Below, one piece after another: positions 34,910-44,375 of a stretch of 64,000 bases of DNA; position 1 is the stretch's first letter; the number at the start of each line of letters is the position of its first letter. Below the pieces are notes generated by a model, which worked only from the letters and a program-made list of their open reading frames with translations, did not search any database and was not told the origin of the DNA. The translations under genes and the position numbers were made by a program. The stretch is taken from assembly GCF_900105785.1 (NCBI RefSeq), contig NZ_LT629799.1:3162001-3226000 (forward strand), given 5' to 3'. The stretch comes from Microlunatus sagamiharensis. GTDB taxonomy: Bacteria; Actinomycetota; Actinomycetes; Propionibacteriales; Propionibacteriaceae.

Positions 34910-36727
34910 TCAGCGCTTGCGCTGGCGCGCCATCGCGGCCTGCGACTCGCGCTCGCGCTTCTGCAGGTCCATCTGCCGCTGCGCCTCCTTCTGCTTGGCC
35001 TGCATCGACTCCGCGTCGAAGGAGTTGAAGAGCACGATCGCGGTGATCGCCTCGATGGCCAGCGACCACAGGGGGGAGAACCCGAGCAGCATCGGCGCCG
35101 TGGCCAGCAGGCAGACGTCGAAGCCGCGGAAGAGGTTCGTGACGAGACCGGGCGGCAGGGCGCCGGCCTGGGTCGAGACCATCGGCTTGCTGAAGTCGAC
35201 GCCCTTGGCCTGGGTCCAGCGGATCGCCGCCAGCAGGCCCGCCGCGGCGGTGGCCACGGCCATCAGCGAGGCCTCGCCGAAGGTCCGTCCCGCCGCACCG
35301 CCGGCCACCCCGGCGAACGCCGGCCCGACGGCCACGGCCCAGACGGCGGCCAGGATGGCCGGCGCGGTGACGACCGCTAGCTTGATCTGCGCCATGGAGA
35401 AGGGCAGGCAGCGCGCGAGCCCGCCGGTGCGGGTCAGGACGCGGAGCCCGTTGAGCATCGGCACCGTCGCGCCGAAGAGCGCGAGCGCGCCGAACACCGG
35501 CGTCACCGCGCTCAGGCCGAGGGCCTCGGACGCGTACGGGACGACGATCGTGCCCGCCCAGGCGACGAGCGGCTGCGGGAAGCGGCGCAGGCGCTGCCAC
35601 TCCCGCCAGGTCAGGGCCTGCAGGCCCTCGCCGTGGCCCCGCCTGGGCGTCACGTGCCCGACCTCCATCGTGCGGCGCTGCACGACGATGTCGCGCGCCA
35701 GCCCGATGTCGAGGGCGAAGAAGGCGCCGGAGATGCCCTTGACCAGCGACCCGCCGCTGACCAGCCGCGTACGGCGGATCGACGAGAGCCGGGAGGCGGC
35801 CAGGACGGTCCCGCCGAGCAGGAGGACGACGGCGAGCCCGGCGACGACGGCGCCGATCTCGGTGCCGAGCGTCGTGGACAGGCGCAGCGTGAACCAGTCG
35901 GCGGCGACACCCACCACGCCGAGCAGCGCGACGACGCCGAGGAGGCCGAAGACGAAGGAGGCCGCCCGGCTGAGGCGGTGGCGCTCCCGGCCCTGCTGGG
36001 CGGCGGACGCCGCGACCGCGGCGGAGGCCGACAGCCCGGTCGCGACGGCCCACACGGCCGACTCGGGCCCGCCCGAGCCGGTCAGCAGGGAGATCAGGCC
36101 GCCGATCACCGCGCCCCCGACGAGCGCGCCGACCAGCGCCGCGACGAGGCGCGAGCGCAGCAGCTTGGACCGCGAGACCGGCGCGTCGAGCAACCAGAAG
36201 CCCTCGGCCGCGGAGGCCAGGACCGGGCCGAAGAGCCGGGCGACCGCGAGCGCGGTCGCGACGGCGGCCAGCACCGCGGCCCAGGGCAGCAGCGCCCGGG
36301 CCGACAGGCAGGAGGCGCTCGAGCAGTCGGCGACGACGCGCTGGGCCTTGATGATGACGTTGACGGTCATCGCGCCGAGCATCAGCGCGGCGATGACCGC
36401 GACGTACGCGTCGCTGAGCGCCTGCCCCAGGTTGCGGGTGGCGCGGCCGCGGCGCCAGTCCTTCATCAGGCCGCGCAGCTCCCGAGGCGAGGCCGCGGGG
36501 AGCGCCGGGGAGGGCGTCGGCTCGACGTCGGGGCCGTCGTCGGAGTCGTCGGGGGGACGGACGTCCTCCCGGGCCTCGAGACGGTGCTCCTCCGCCGGGG
36601 CGGCGTGCAGGCCGGTCGACGGCTGCTCGACGACCTCGTCCGTCGTCGCGTAGACCGGCGTCCCGGTTTCGCCCCGGGGACCGACCTCGAACCCGCGGGT
36701 GGCCTGCTGCCCCCTGCGCCGGCTCAT
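34910..36727 (-). CDS. Large multi-helix ABC permease-like protein (DUF6297 type)
   Basis: Predicted 605-residue membrane protein. A polar N-terminus of about 90 residues precedes roughly a dozen hydrophobic segments, and it ends in a basic/glutamine-rich coiled tail (QKEAQRQMDLQKRERESQ). The ATG at 36727 overlaps the stop of an ABC ATPase gene (ATGA), so it is almost certainly the membrane partner. It resembles the actinobacterial DUF6297 permeases of unknown cargo. Export of a peptide or lipid is possible but nothing in the sequence shows it. Confidence 0.75.
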   Translation of the reverse strand: MSRRRGQQATRGFEVGPRGETGTPVYATTDEVVEQPSTGLHAAPAEEHRLEAREDVRPPDDSDDGPDVEPTPSPALPAASPRELRGLMKDWRRGRATRNLGQALSDAYVAVIAALMLGAMTVNVIIKAQRVVADCSSASCLSARALLPWAAVLAAVATALAVARLFGPVLASAAEGFWLLDAPVSRSKLLRSRLVAALVGALVGGAVIGGLISLLTGSGGPESAVWAVATGLSASAAVAASAAQQGRERHRLSRAASFVFGLLGVVALLGVVGVAADWFTLRLSTTLGTEIGAVVAGLAVVLLLGGTVLAASRLSSIRRTRLVSGGSLVKGISGAFFALDIGLARDIVVQRRTMEVGHVTPRRGHGEGLQALTWREWQRLRRFPQPLVAWAGTIVVPYASEALGLSAVTPVFGALALFGATVPMLNGLRVLTRTGGLARCLPFSMAQIKLAVVTAPAILAAVWAVAVGPAFAGVAGGAAGRTFGEASLMAVATAAAGLLAAIRWTQAKGVDFSKPMVSTQAGALPPGLVTNLFRGFDVCLLATAPMLLGFSPLWSLAIEAITAIVLFNSFDAESMQAKQKEAQRQMDLQKRERESQAAMARQRKR

Positions 36728-37368
36728 CCGCGCGGCGCCCCGAGCGTGACGACGCGGGTCGCCACGCTCTCGACCAGGGTCGGCTCGTGGCTGGCGAAGA
36801 CGATGGCCAGGCCCTGCTGGCGCTCGGCCTGCAGGCGGCGCGACAGCCAGCCGACGCCCTCGACGTCGAGGCGCTGCTCGGGCTCGTCGAGGATCAGCAG
36901 CCGCCGCGGGCGCACGAAGGCCGTCGCCAGCGCGAGGCGGCGTCGCTGCCCGGAGGACAGCGTGCCGGGCAGCTGGCCCGACTGCGGCACCAGCTGCACC
37001 TCCTCGAGGACCTCGTCGACCTGGGCGTCGGGGTCGGTGATCCCGTGCGCGCGGGCCAGGAGGTCGAGGTGCTCGACCACCGACAGGTCGGGGAAGAAGT
37101 CGAGGTCGTCGATCACGGTCGCCACGTCGCGGCGCACCTGCGGGTTGGTCTCCGACATCGGGTTGCCGCAGACCTCGATGGTGCCGTCGTCGGGCCGGTC
37201 GGCCCCGACCAGGCAGCGCAGCAGCGTCGACTTGCCGGCGCCGTTGCGGCCCGTCAGCGCGATCGCCTCGCCGGCGCGCACCTCGAGGTTGAACTTCTCG
37301 AAGATGGTGTTGGGGCCGAAGGCACGGCGCAGCCCGGACACCTTGAGCACGGTCGCGCGTTTCGCCAC
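36724..37368 (-). CDS. ABC transporter ATP-binding protein
   Basis: Predicted 214-residue ATPase. Walker A is GRNGAGKST, the signature LSSGQ, Walker B LLILDEPEQRLD, and the switch histidine lies in ASHEPTL. The motif DEPEQRLD has Gln-Arg in place of the usual Gly-Ala/Leu, as in ATPases of CcmA/bacteriocin-export type. Forms a two-gene operon with the overlapping permease gene. A CACACT lies six bases upstream of the GTG start in the leaderless geometry. Confidence 0.88.
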   Translation of the reverse strand: MAKRATVLKVSGLRRAFGPNTIFEKFNLEVRAGEAIALTGRNGAGKSTLLRCLVGADRPDDGTIEVCGNPMSETNPQVRRDVATVIDDLDFFPDLSVVEHLDLLARAHGITDPDAQVDEVLEEVQLVPQSGQLPGTLSSGQRRRLALATAFVRPRRLLILDEPEQRLDVEGVGWLSRRLQAERQQGLAIVFASHEPTLVESVATRVVTLGAPRG

Positions 37369-37555
37369 CGGAGAAGTGTGCCTCAGCGCCGGCCACGACC
37401 GGTCTCGCCGGCGGGACCAAACCTTCTGCCCGAGGCTTCCGAACCCTGTGCTGACGGCCGTCCGGCTCGTCGTCCCCAGCCCGAGGTCGGGAGGTCTCCG
37501 CGTGTCCGCACTCCTGCTCGCGCCGCCGCTGCGGCCGCTGGGCGTGAGCAGCAGG

Positions 37556-37561
37556 TACCGT
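37556..37561 (+). promoter_or_regulatory. Leaderless -10 element (TACCGT) of the ECF sigma gene
   Basis: TACCGT, six bases, then ATG at 37568; no Shine-Dalgarno. This supports the ATG over an in-frame GTG at 37449 that would add 40 residues. Confidence 0.55.
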
Positions 37562-37567
37562 CGCCGG

Positions 37568-38206
37568 ATGAACGTCCAGGTCGTGCCCGACGAGCCGGAG
37601 CCCTCCGGCCTGTCCGCGGACGCCCTGACCGAGCAGCACCGCGTGGAGCGTGCCCGCGAGGCCGCCCAGCTGTCGGCCCTGATGCTCGAGGTCGCGACCG
37701 GCGACCAGGACGCCTTCGCCCGTCTCTACGACGCCACCTCCGCACGGACGTACGCCGTCGTCTGGCGGGTGCTGCGCTCCAGCGACCACGCGGCCGAGGT
37801 GACCCAGGAGGTCTACACCGAGGTGTGGCGCCAGGCGGCGCGCTTCGACCCCGCCAAGGGATCGGTGAACGGCTGGATCACCACCATGGCCCACCGCCGG
37901 GCGATCGACCGCGTGCGGTCGGTCAGCAGCGAGGTCGCCCGCGACGAGCACTACGCCGTCAGCGAGGCCGGCCGCGAGGTCGACCAGGTCTGGGAGGGCG
38001 TCTCCCAGCAGCTCGACGCCGAGCGCGTCCGCAAGGGCCTGGCCGCGCTCACCCCGATCCAGCGCGAGGCGCTCACCCTCGCCTACTACGGCGGCTTCAG
38101 CCAGAGCCAGGTCGCCGAACGGCTCAAGCTCCCCCTGGGCACCGTGAAGACGCGCATCCGCGACGGTCTTGCCAACCTGCGCACCGTGCTGGGGGTGGAG
38201 GCATGA
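37568..38206 (+). CDS. sigK: ECF RNA polymerase sigma factor, SigK-like
   Basis: Predicted 212-residue extracytoplasmic-function sigma factor. Region 2 ('FARLYDATSARTYAVVWRVLRSSDHAAEVTQEVYTEVWRQAARFDP') binds core polymerase and the -10; region 4 ('LTPIQREALTLAYYGGFSQSQVAERLKLPLGTVKTRIRDGL') binds the -35. The match is closest to the SigK/ECF19 group, controlled by RskA-type membrane anti-sigma factors. The next gene overlaps by four bases (ATGA) and is such a factor. Confidence 0.9.
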   Translation: MNVQVVPDEPEPSGLSADALTEQHRVERAREAAQLSALMLEVATGDQDAFARLYDATSARTYAVVWRVLRSSDHAAEVTQEVYTEVWRQAARFDPAKGSVNGWITTMAHRRAIDRVRSVSSEVARDEHYAVSEAGREVDQVWEGVSQQLDAERVRKGLAALTPIQREALTLAYYGGFSQSQVAERLKLPLGTVKTRIRDGLANLRTVLGVEA

Positions 38207-39030
38207 GCGGGCTGCACGACGACGCGGCGGCGTACGCGCTCGACGCGCTGGACGCCGCCGAGCTGGAGAGGTTCGAGGAGCACCTGGCCACGTGCGAGGC
38301 CTGCCGTCAGGAGGTCGCCGCGCTGCAGGACGTCGTGTCCGGCCTGGCGATGGCCGAGCCGGCACCCCTGCCGCCGTCCTCGCTCCGCGCCTCCGTGCTC
38401 GGAGCCGTCGCCGGCGTCGAGCAGCTCCCGCCCCTCGAGGAGCGGTCCGCACCGGCACCGACCCTGACCCCCGTCCCGGCTGCGCCTGCCGCTCCCGTGG
38501 TGGCCGCCGCGCCCGACCCGGTCGTCGACGAGCTCGCCCTGCGCCGGGCCAGCCGACGCACCCGCCTGCTGTCCGTGGCCGTCGCCGCGGTCACGGTGGT
38601 CGCGCTCGCCCTCGGCGGCACCGTCTGGGGCCTCGTGCGCCAGCAGCAGGACCAGCCGCCCGTGGCCGGTCCGGCGCCGACCGTGACGGTCCCGCAGGTC
38701 GACCCGTCCCTCCTCGCGGCCCCGGACGCACGGATCTACAACGTTAGGCTGAGCGGGACCGACGCCTCCTTCGTGGTCTCCAAGAGCCTGAACCGGGCCG
38801 CCTTCGTCAGCACGAACCTCCCGGCCCCGCCCGCCGGGGACGTTTACCACCTGTGGCTCGTGAACGGGGTCACGCCCGCGCCCGACAACACCTTCGCGGC
38901 CAGCGGGCAGACGGCTCAGTCGTTCTCCGGACCGGTGGCGTCTGCGGACGGCCTGGCGATCAACCTCGAGCCGGCGGGCACCTCACCGCAGCTCCCGACG
39001 ACGCCCGTCCTCGGGATCGCCACCTTCTGA
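38203..39030 (+). CDS. rskA: Membrane anti-sigma factor, RskA-like with zinc motif
   Basis: Predicted 275-residue single-pass protein. The cytoplasmic N-terminus holds the ZAS motif H27-x3-C31-x2-C34 (HLATCEAC), a Pro/Ala linker follows, then a helix near residues 126-148 and an extracytoplasmic RskA-type C-terminal domain ('[23 protein letters not shown]'). It holds the cognate sigma factor at the membrane until regulated proteolysis releases it. The overlap with sigK supports coordinated synthesis. Confidence 0.9.
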   Translation: MSGLHDDAAAYALDALDAAELERFEEHLATCEACRQEVAALQDVVSGLAMAEPAPLPPSSLRASVLGAVAGVEQLPPLEERSAPAPTLTPVPAAPAAPVVAAAPDPVVDELALRRASRRTRLLSVAVAAVTVVALALGGTVWGLVRQQQDQPPVAGPAPTVTVPQVDPSLLAAPDARIYNVRLSGTDASFVVSKSLNRAAFVSTNLPAPPAGDVYHLWLVNGVTPAPDNTFAASGQTAQSFSGPVASADGLAINLEPAGTSPQLPTTPVLGIATF

Positions 39031-39097
39031 GCGTCCGACCTCCGGGCCCGGACGCGGGCGTGCGTTTCTGTCGGTGGGCCGTGGAAGAGTTCTGCCC

Positions 39098-39823
39098 ATG
39101 GTCGACGACGTAGACGCACCCAGAGGCCGGGCCGGAGCCCGGGCGACCCTGGCCAAGCGCCGGGCCGACGTCGCGGTCATGTTCGACCACGTGGCAGCGC
39201 GCTACGACCTCGCCAACGACGTGCTCTCGCTCGGCCAGGACCGGGCCTGGCGCCGGGCCGTGCTCGAGGCCGTGGGCGCACGGGCCGGCGAGCGCGTGCT
39301 CGACCTCGCCGCCGGCACGGGCACCTCGAGCGAACCCTTCGCCGCCGCCGGCGCCACCGTCGTCCCCACCGACCTGTCGCTGGGCATGCTCACCGTCGGC
39401 AAGCAGCGACGGCCCTCGCTGTCCTTCGTCGCCGCCGACGCGCTGCAGCTGCCGTACGCGGACGCGTCCTTCGACGCGGTCACCATCTCCTTCGGCCTGC
39501 GCAACGTCGAGGACACCCACGCCGCCCTGAGCGAGATGCGGCGCGTGACCCGGCCCGGCGGCCGGCTGGTCGTGTGCGAGTTCTCCTCACCGACCTGGGC
39601 ACCCTTCCGCGTCGTCTACACCGAGTACCTGATGGCCGCGCTCCCCCGGATCGCCCGTGCGGTCTCGTCCAACCCGGTCGCGTACACCTACCTCGCCGAG
39701 TCGATCCGCGCCTGGCCCGACCAGGAGCAGCTGGCGGGGCGGATCAGCGCCGCCGGGTGGCGCGACGTCGCCTGGCGCAACCTCTCGGGCGGGGTCGTCG
39801 CCCTCCACCGGGCCGTGCGGTGA
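39098..39823 (+). CDS. menG: Demethylmenaquinone methyltransferase
   Basis: Predicted 241-residue SAM-dependent methyltransferase of the UbiE/MenG family, catalysing the last methylation to menaquinone. The motifs '[25 protein letters not shown]', '[12 protein letters not shown]' (SAM-binding motif I), '[15 protein letters not shown]' and '[12 protein letters not shown]' are family signatures. The ATG at 39098 lacks a good ribosome binding site; AAGAGT lies seven bases upstream. The gene overlaps the following nuclease gene by GTGA. Confidence 0.92.
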   Translation: MVDDVDAPRGRAGARATLAKRRADVAVMFDHVAARYDLANDVLSLGQDRAWRRAVLEAVGARAGERVLDLAAGTGTSSEPFAAAGATVVPTDLSLGMLTVGKQRRPSLSFVAADALQLPYADASFDAVTISFGLRNVEDTHAALSEMRRVTRPGGRLVVCEFSSPTWAPFRVVYTEYLMAALPRIARAVSSNPVAYTYLAESIRAWPDQEQLAGRISAAGWRDVAWRNLSGGVVALHRAVR

Positions 39824-41652
39824 CCGCGTACGCGGAGCCGTCCCCGGTGACGACGGAGCCGGCCGACGAGGCGGTGGCCGGCACCGTCGCGGAGCCGGCC
39901 GTGACGAGGGGCGGGCCGCTGCTGCTCGACGCCCGCGCGGCGCGCAGCTGCCCGGTGAAGACGCAGCGCCGCTTCGACGGGACGAGCGTGCTCCCGCCGG
40001 CCCAGCCGCAGGCGTTCGACGACCCCCTCGCGCTGCGCGCCGAGGCCGGGCGCCGGCACCGCCAGGTCGTGCTCGAGGAGCTCATCGACCGCTGCCGCGG
40101 CCGGGTCGTCGACCTGCGGCTGCTGGCCGCCGACGGGTCCGACGTCCAGGTGGCGGCGACGCGACGCGCGCTGGCCGACGGCGTCGACGTGGTCGTCGGC
40201 GGCGTGCTCCCGCCCGACCACGACGGGCACCGCACCGGCACGCCCGACCTGCTCGTCCGGGGCGCCGACGGCCCGCAGGGCCCGACCTACCACCCGGCGC
40301 TCGTCGTCTGGCACCACGTGCTGGCGCTCCAGACCCCGCGCACCGGCCAGGACCCCGTCGAGGAGGGCGCGCCCGGGCTGGCCTGGACCTCCTTCGAGGA
40401 GCCGGCGCCGGTCGAACCCCGCCGCCGGCGCGACGCGGCCCTCCGGCTGCGCTCCGAGGAGCGCGACCTGCGCGAGCTCGCCCACCACCACCGGCTGCTC
40501 GAGGCGGCGGGCTTCGGCGGTGGCCCGGCGTGGGGCGGCCTGGTGGGCACCGACGTGCCGACCGGGACGGGACGGGCGCTGGTGTGGGCCGACCTGGCCG
40601 AGCCGCTGCTGCGGACGTACGACGCCGAGGTCGCCGGCGGCTACCGGCTCGAGACCGTGCTCGAGCGCTACGACGGCGCCTTCGCGCGGCGGCTGGCGGT
40701 GGCGCAGGCCGCCCGGCGCGGGGAGCCGCTGCTGGCCCCGGTCGTGGTCCGCGAGTGCGCGACCTGCCGCTGGTGGCCCGTCTGCCGCGCCGAGCTCGAC
40801 GACGACGACGTGAGCGTGCGCATCGACCGGGGCGCGCTCGACCGCCTCGAGGTCGAGGCGCTGCGCGGGCTCGACGCCGGCACCGTGACGGCGCTGGCGC
40901 ACGCCGACACCGACGCGCTGCTCGAGCGCTACCTGCCCCTCGTGCCGCACCGCAGCCACGCCGAGTCCCGGCTCCGCACGGCCGTGCGCCGGGCCCGCCT
41001 CCTCGAGGGCGGCGTGCCCTTCGTGCGCGAGACGTCGGGCCCGATCGAGGTCCGCGCCGGCTCGCTCGAGGTCGACCTCGACATCGAGAGCTCGGCCGAC
41101 GGCCGGGTCTACCTCTGGGGCTTCTGGGTGGAGCGTCCGGACCGGCCGGACGAGGGCTCCTACCGCGCGTTCGCCGCGTTCCGCGACCTCGACTCGGAGG
41201 CCGAGACCGCGCTCGCGGTCGAGGCGTTCACCTGGCTCCGCGCTCTCGTCGAGGGCGAGCAGGAGGCCGGCTCCGGTCCGGGCGTCGCGGTCTACCACTA
41301 CAGCGGCTACGAGCCGAGCACGATTGACGCGCTCGCCCGGCGCTCCGGGCACCCCGTGCTCGCGTGGGCGTCGGCGTACGCGCGGGAGGGCTTCGTCGAC
41401 CTGCTCGACGTGGTCAAGGAGCACTGGTTCGGGGTGAGCGGCCTGGGGCTCAAGCTGGTCGCGACGCACGCCGGCTTCGCCTGGCGCGACGAGGACCCGG
41501 GCGGCCTCAACTCCCAGCGCTGGTTCGCCGACGCCGTGCACGCGCCCGAGCCGGAGGCCCGGGCGGCCGCCGAGGCGCGCGTGCTCGCCTACAACGAGGA
41601 CGACGTCCTGGCCACGCGGCATGTGCGGGCCTGGCTGCGCGCCGCGGGCTGA
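39820..41652 (+). CDS. TM0106-family RecB-like nuclease (Cas4-like plus RNase H-like domains)
   Basis: Predicted 610-residue protein. The N-terminal half looks like a PD-(D/E)XK nuclease of the Cas4/AddB kind: a lone Cys44 (ARSCPVKTQ) plus C313-x2-C316-x5-C322 could hold an iron-sulfur cluster, and 'GTPDLLVR' supplies the active-site aspartate. The C-terminal half has an RNase H-like exonuclease signature, D-L-D421-I-E423-S and [10 protein letters not shown]. The GTG start overlaps the menG stop. Substrate unknown; DNA repair is the usual inference. Why it is coupled to menG is unclear. Confidence 0.8.
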   Translation: MTAYAEPSPVTTEPADEAVAGTVAEPAVTRGGPLLLDARAARSCPVKTQRRFDGTSVLPPAQPQAFDDPLALRAEAGRRHRQVVLEELIDRCRGRVVDLRLLAADGSDVQVAATRRALADGVDVVVGGVLPPDHDGHRTGTPDLLVRGADGPQGPTYHPALVVWHHVLALQTPRTGQDPVEEGAPGLAWTSFEEPAPVEPRRRRDAALRLRSEERDLRELAHHHRLLEAAGFGGGPAWGGLVGTDVPTGTGRALVWADLAEPLLRTYDAEVAGGYRLETVLERYDGAFARRLAVAQAARRGEPLLAPVVVRECATCRWWPVCRAELDDDDVSVRIDRGALDRLEVEALRGLDAGTVTALAHADTDALLERYLPLVPHRSHAESRLRTAVRRARLLEGGVPFVRETSGPIEVRAGSLEVDLDIESSADGRVYLWGFWVERPDRPDEGSYRAFAAFRDLDSEAETALAVEAFTWLRALVEGEQEAGSGPGVAVYHYSGYEPSTIDALARRSGHPVLAWASAYAREGFVDLLDVVKEHWFGVSGLGLKLVATHAGFAWRDEDPGGLNSQRWFADAVHAPEPEARAAAEARVLAYNEDDVLATRHVRAWLRAAG

Positions 41653-41661
41653 CGCCCGAGC

Positions 41662-41680
41662 GGCCTGCCCCGGGCGGGCC
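41662..41680. terminator. Near-palindrome between convergent nuclease and menD genes
   Basis: GGCCTGCCC (41662-41670) pairs with GGGCGGGCC (41672-41680) with one wobble around a single central base. Its position between convergent genes suggests a bidirectional terminator. Confidence 0.45.
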
Positions 41681-41701
41681 ACGACGACGGCGAGAGCGGG
41701 C

Positions 41702-43333
41702 TCAGACCCGGGTGCCGAGCGCCCTGACCGCCTCGTCGAGGGCGCGCCGGTCGGTCCGGCCGAGCGCGACCTCCAGCAGCTCGACGCCGCGCGGCGGCCG
41801 GCCGAGCGCGTCGTCGAGGGCGTCCAGGTCGTCGACCCGCCGGTACGCGGCGCCGGCGGCCGCGGCGAAGCCCGCGAAGCGCACCCCCTGCGGGGTCCCG
41901 AAGACCCGCTCGAACGCCGCCTCGTGCTCGGGCCCGCCCTGCTCGAGGGTGGAGAAGATGCTGCCGCCGTCGTCGTTCACCACGACCAGGCGCAGGTCGG
42001 GACGCACCTCGAGGGCACCGACGACCAGGGCGTTCGCGTCGTGGAGCAGCGACAGGTCGCCGAGCAGGGCGGTCACCGGACCGCCCGAGCCCCGGGCGAG
42101 ACCCAGGGCCGTCGACACCAGCCCGTCGATCCCGGCGAGGCCGCGGTTGGCGTGCACGGCGGGCGGGCGGGCGGCGACGGGCGCGAGGTCGAGGTCGCGG
42201 ACCGGGTTCGACGAGCCGACGAGCAGGACGTCGTCCTCGCCCAGCGCGGCCAGGACGTGCCGCGCCACCTCGGCCCCCGTCAGCGCCGGCCAGCCGTCGA
42301 GCAGCTGGTCCAGCCGTCCCCGCGTCCGCGACTCGGCGTCCTGCCACCGCGCGAACCACGCCCGCTCGGCCGGTCCTGGTGCGGGCAGCGCCACGTCGTC
42401 GACGACCGTCGTCGCCGCGCGACCCGGGTCGGGCCAGTCGGCGTACGGGGTGGTCACGACGAGCTCGACGTCGGCGCGGGAGAGCAGCTGCTGCACCGGG
42501 CGCGAGAGCGTCGGGTGGCCGACCACGACCACCCGCTCGACGTCCGGGGCGAGCGCGGTGAGCAGCAGCCGGTAGGTGCTGAGCGCGGCCGGTCCGGAGC
42601 GGGCGTTGCTCGAGGGCTCGGCCAGCAGCGGCACGGACGCCACGGCGGCGCGGTCCGCCCAGACGCGCCCGAGCGCGGGCGGGGCGTCGCCGGCGACGAC
42701 GACCGTCCGCCGTCCCGGGGCCAGCGCGAGCGGTTCCGCGGCGGGGGCCGGCCGGACCTCGGGCAGCCGGACCTCCGGCAGCGGCCGCGCGAGCGCGGCC
42801 GGGTCGGGCACGAGCGGGTCGACGAGCTCGACGTCGAGGTGGACGGGTCCGGGCAGCCGGCTGCGGACGCCGGTCGCGGCGGCCAGCAGCCGCGCCACCT
42901 CGAAGGACGCGTCCCGGGGCTCGGCGAGCGTGGCCGCGGCACGGACGTGGCCGGCGAAGAGGTCCTGCTGGTGCGTCGTCTGGTTGGCGCCGGTCCAGCG
43001 CAGCGCCGCCGGGCGGTCCGCGCTCACCACGACGAGCGGCACGTGGGCGTGCCAGGCCTCGAGGACGGCCGGGTGCAGGTTCGCGACGGCGGTGCCGGAC
43101 GTGGTCACGACGGCCACGGGCCGCCCGGTCGCCTTGGCCAGGCCGAGCGCGAGGAACCCGGCGCCGCGCTCGTCGACCCGGACGTGCAGCCGGAGCGTTC
43201 CGTCACGGTCGGCCGCCCAGAGCACGAGGGCCAGGGGCGCGCTGCGCGACCCGGGGGCCAGGACGACGTCGCGCACCCCGGCCTGCCGCAGCGCGGCGAC
43301 GACGATGGCGGCCAGCGCGCCCGCGTCAGCCAC
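41702..43333 (-). CDS. menD: SEPHCHC synthase (MenD)
   Basis: Predicted 543-residue ThDP- and Mg-dependent enzyme joining isochorismate and 2-oxoglutarate in menaquinone synthesis. The early 'APGSRSAPLAL' and 'VDERGAGFLALGLAKATGRPV' (with the ThDP-activating Glu) and the late 'GDLSLLHDANAL' ThDP-binding motif match MenD. The GTG start at 43333 overlaps the menC stop by eight bases (GTGGCTGA), so MenC and MenD are coupled. Confidence 0.93.
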   Translation of the reverse strand: MADAGALAAIVVAALRQAGVRDVVLAPGSRSAPLALVLWAADRDGTLRLHVRVDERGAGFLALGLAKATGRPVAVVTTSGTAVANLHPAVLEAWHAHVPLVVVSADRPAALRWTGANQTTHQQDLFAGHVRAAATLAEPRDASFEVARLLAAATGVRSRLPGPVHLDVELVDPLVPDPAALARPLPEVRLPEVRPAPAAEPLALAPGRRTVVVAGDAPPALGRVWADRAAVASVPLLAEPSSNARSGPAALSTYRLLLTALAPDVERVVVVGHPTLSRPVQQLLSRADVELVVTTPYADWPDPGRAATTVVDDVALPAPGPAERAWFARWQDAESRTRGRLDQLLDGWPALTGAEVARHVLAALGEDDVLLVGSSNPVRDLDLAPVAARPPAVHANRGLAGIDGLVSTALGLARGSGGPVTALLGDLSLLHDANALVVGALEVRPDLRLVVVNDDGGSIFSTLEQGGPEHEAAFERVFGTPQGVRFAGFAAAAGAAYRRVDDLDALDDALGRPPRGVELLEVALGRTDRRALDEAVRALGTRV

Positions 43334-44336
43334 GCCCGCTCCCGGCGGCCTCGTCCAGCGCACGCGTCCGCGCCAGCCTCTCCGACCACGACGCCTCGTC
43401 CGCCGTCGCCATCCGGTGCTGCGCGAGCCGTCCCTCGTCGACCTCGACCGCCCGGACGGGCAGGGCCCCGTCGGCCGGGACGAGCGGGTCGATGACGACG
43501 TCACCGTCGAGCAGGGAGGTCGTCGCGAGGCCGCAGGCGTACGGCAGCGCGGACAGGGCGGCGGCGAGGGCGACGCCGGCGGCGAGACCGACGGAGGTCT
43601 CCACCGCGCTCGACACGACGACGGGCAGGCCGATCCGCTCGGCCACCTCGAGCGCGGCGTGGACCCCACCCAGGGGCGCGACCTTGAGCACGGCGACGTC
43701 GGCGGCGTCGAGGGCGACGACGCGGTAGGGGTCGTCGGCGCGGCGGATCGACTCGTCGGCGGCGACGGGCACGGGCGCACCGGCCCGCGCCAGCCGGACC
43801 CGGAGCGCGGCCAGGTCCTCGACGGCCCAGCAGGGCTGCTCGACGTACTCGAGCCCGTAGCGGTCGAGGGCCCGGACGGCGGCCTCGGCGGCGTCGAGCT
43901 CCCAGCCGCCGTTGGCGTCGACGCGCAGGTGGCCGTCCGGGCCGAGCGCGTCGCGCACCGCCTCGCAGCGGGCGAGGTCGTCGGCGAGCGCCTGGCCCCG
44001 CTCGGCGACCTTGACCTTCGCCGTGCGGCACCCCCAGCCGGAGACGGCACGGGAGACGATCGCGTGGGCCTGCTCCGGGCCGACGGCCGGCACCGTGCAG
44101 TTCACGGGGACGGCGTCGCGGACCGGCGCCGGCCAGCCGCGGTCGGCCGCCTCATCGGCTGCGCGCAGCCACGGCACGAGCTCGGCGCCGGAGTAGTCGA
44201 GGAACGGGCTCCACTCCGCCCAGCCGGCCGCGCCGCGCCAGAGCAGGCCCTCGCGCCGGGTCAGCCCCCGGAACCGCACGGGCATCGCCAGGGCGTAGCC
44301 GCGCACCTCAGCCCGCCGCTGCCCACCGCCCGTCAC
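43326..44336 (-). CDS. menC: o-Succinylbenzoate synthase
   Basis: Predicted 336-residue enolase-superfamily dehydratase. The catalytic KxK is in 'TAKVKVAERG'; metal ligands are the Asp of LRVDANGG, the Glu of YVEQP and the Asp of VAADES, with the second catalytic Lys in VLKVAPLGG. It follows MenD in the pathway. The start is uncertain: GTG 44336 has GAGACT six bases upstream (leaderless pattern); ATG 44354 has AGGTGGGG; GTG 44306 gives the 326 residues seen in mycobacterial MenC. Divergent from menE. Confidence 0.9.
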   Translation of the reverse strand: MTGGGQRRAEVRGYALAMPVRFRGLTRREGLLWRGAAGWAEWSPFLDYSGAELVPWLRAADEAADRGWPAPVRDAVPVNCTVPAVGPEQAHAIVSRAVSGWGCRTAKVKVAERGQALADDLARCEAVRDALGPDGHLRVDANGGWELDAAEAAVRALDRYGLEYVEQPCWAVEDLAALRVRLARAGAPVPVAADESIRRADDPYRVVALDAADVAVLKVAPLGGVHAALEVAERIGLPVVVSSAVETSVGLAAGVALAAALSALPYACGLATTSLLDGDVVIDPLVPADGALPVRAVEVDEGRLAQHRMATADEASWSERLARTRALDEAAGSGRG

Positions 44337-44363
44337 GCCGCGAGTCTCCCCCATGACCCCACC

Positions 44364-44369
44364 TAGGCT
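44364..44369 (+). promoter_or_regulatory. Leaderless -10 element (TAGGCT) of menE
   Basis: TAGGCT, six bases, then GTG at 44376, with no Shine-Dalgarno. The promoter sits in the short gap between divergent menC and menE. Confidence 0.6.
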
Positions 44370-44375
44370 GACGAG

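Noticed and set aside
37449-37567. 40-residue N-terminal extension of the sigma factor from GTG 37449
   Set aside because: The ATG at 37568 has a -10 at leaderless spacing and matches the usual start of region 2 in SigK-like proteins.
39820-41652. CRISPR-Cas association of the Cas4-like domain
   Set aside because: No repeat-spacer array or other cas gene is present in the window; the domain order fits TM0106-family nucleases.
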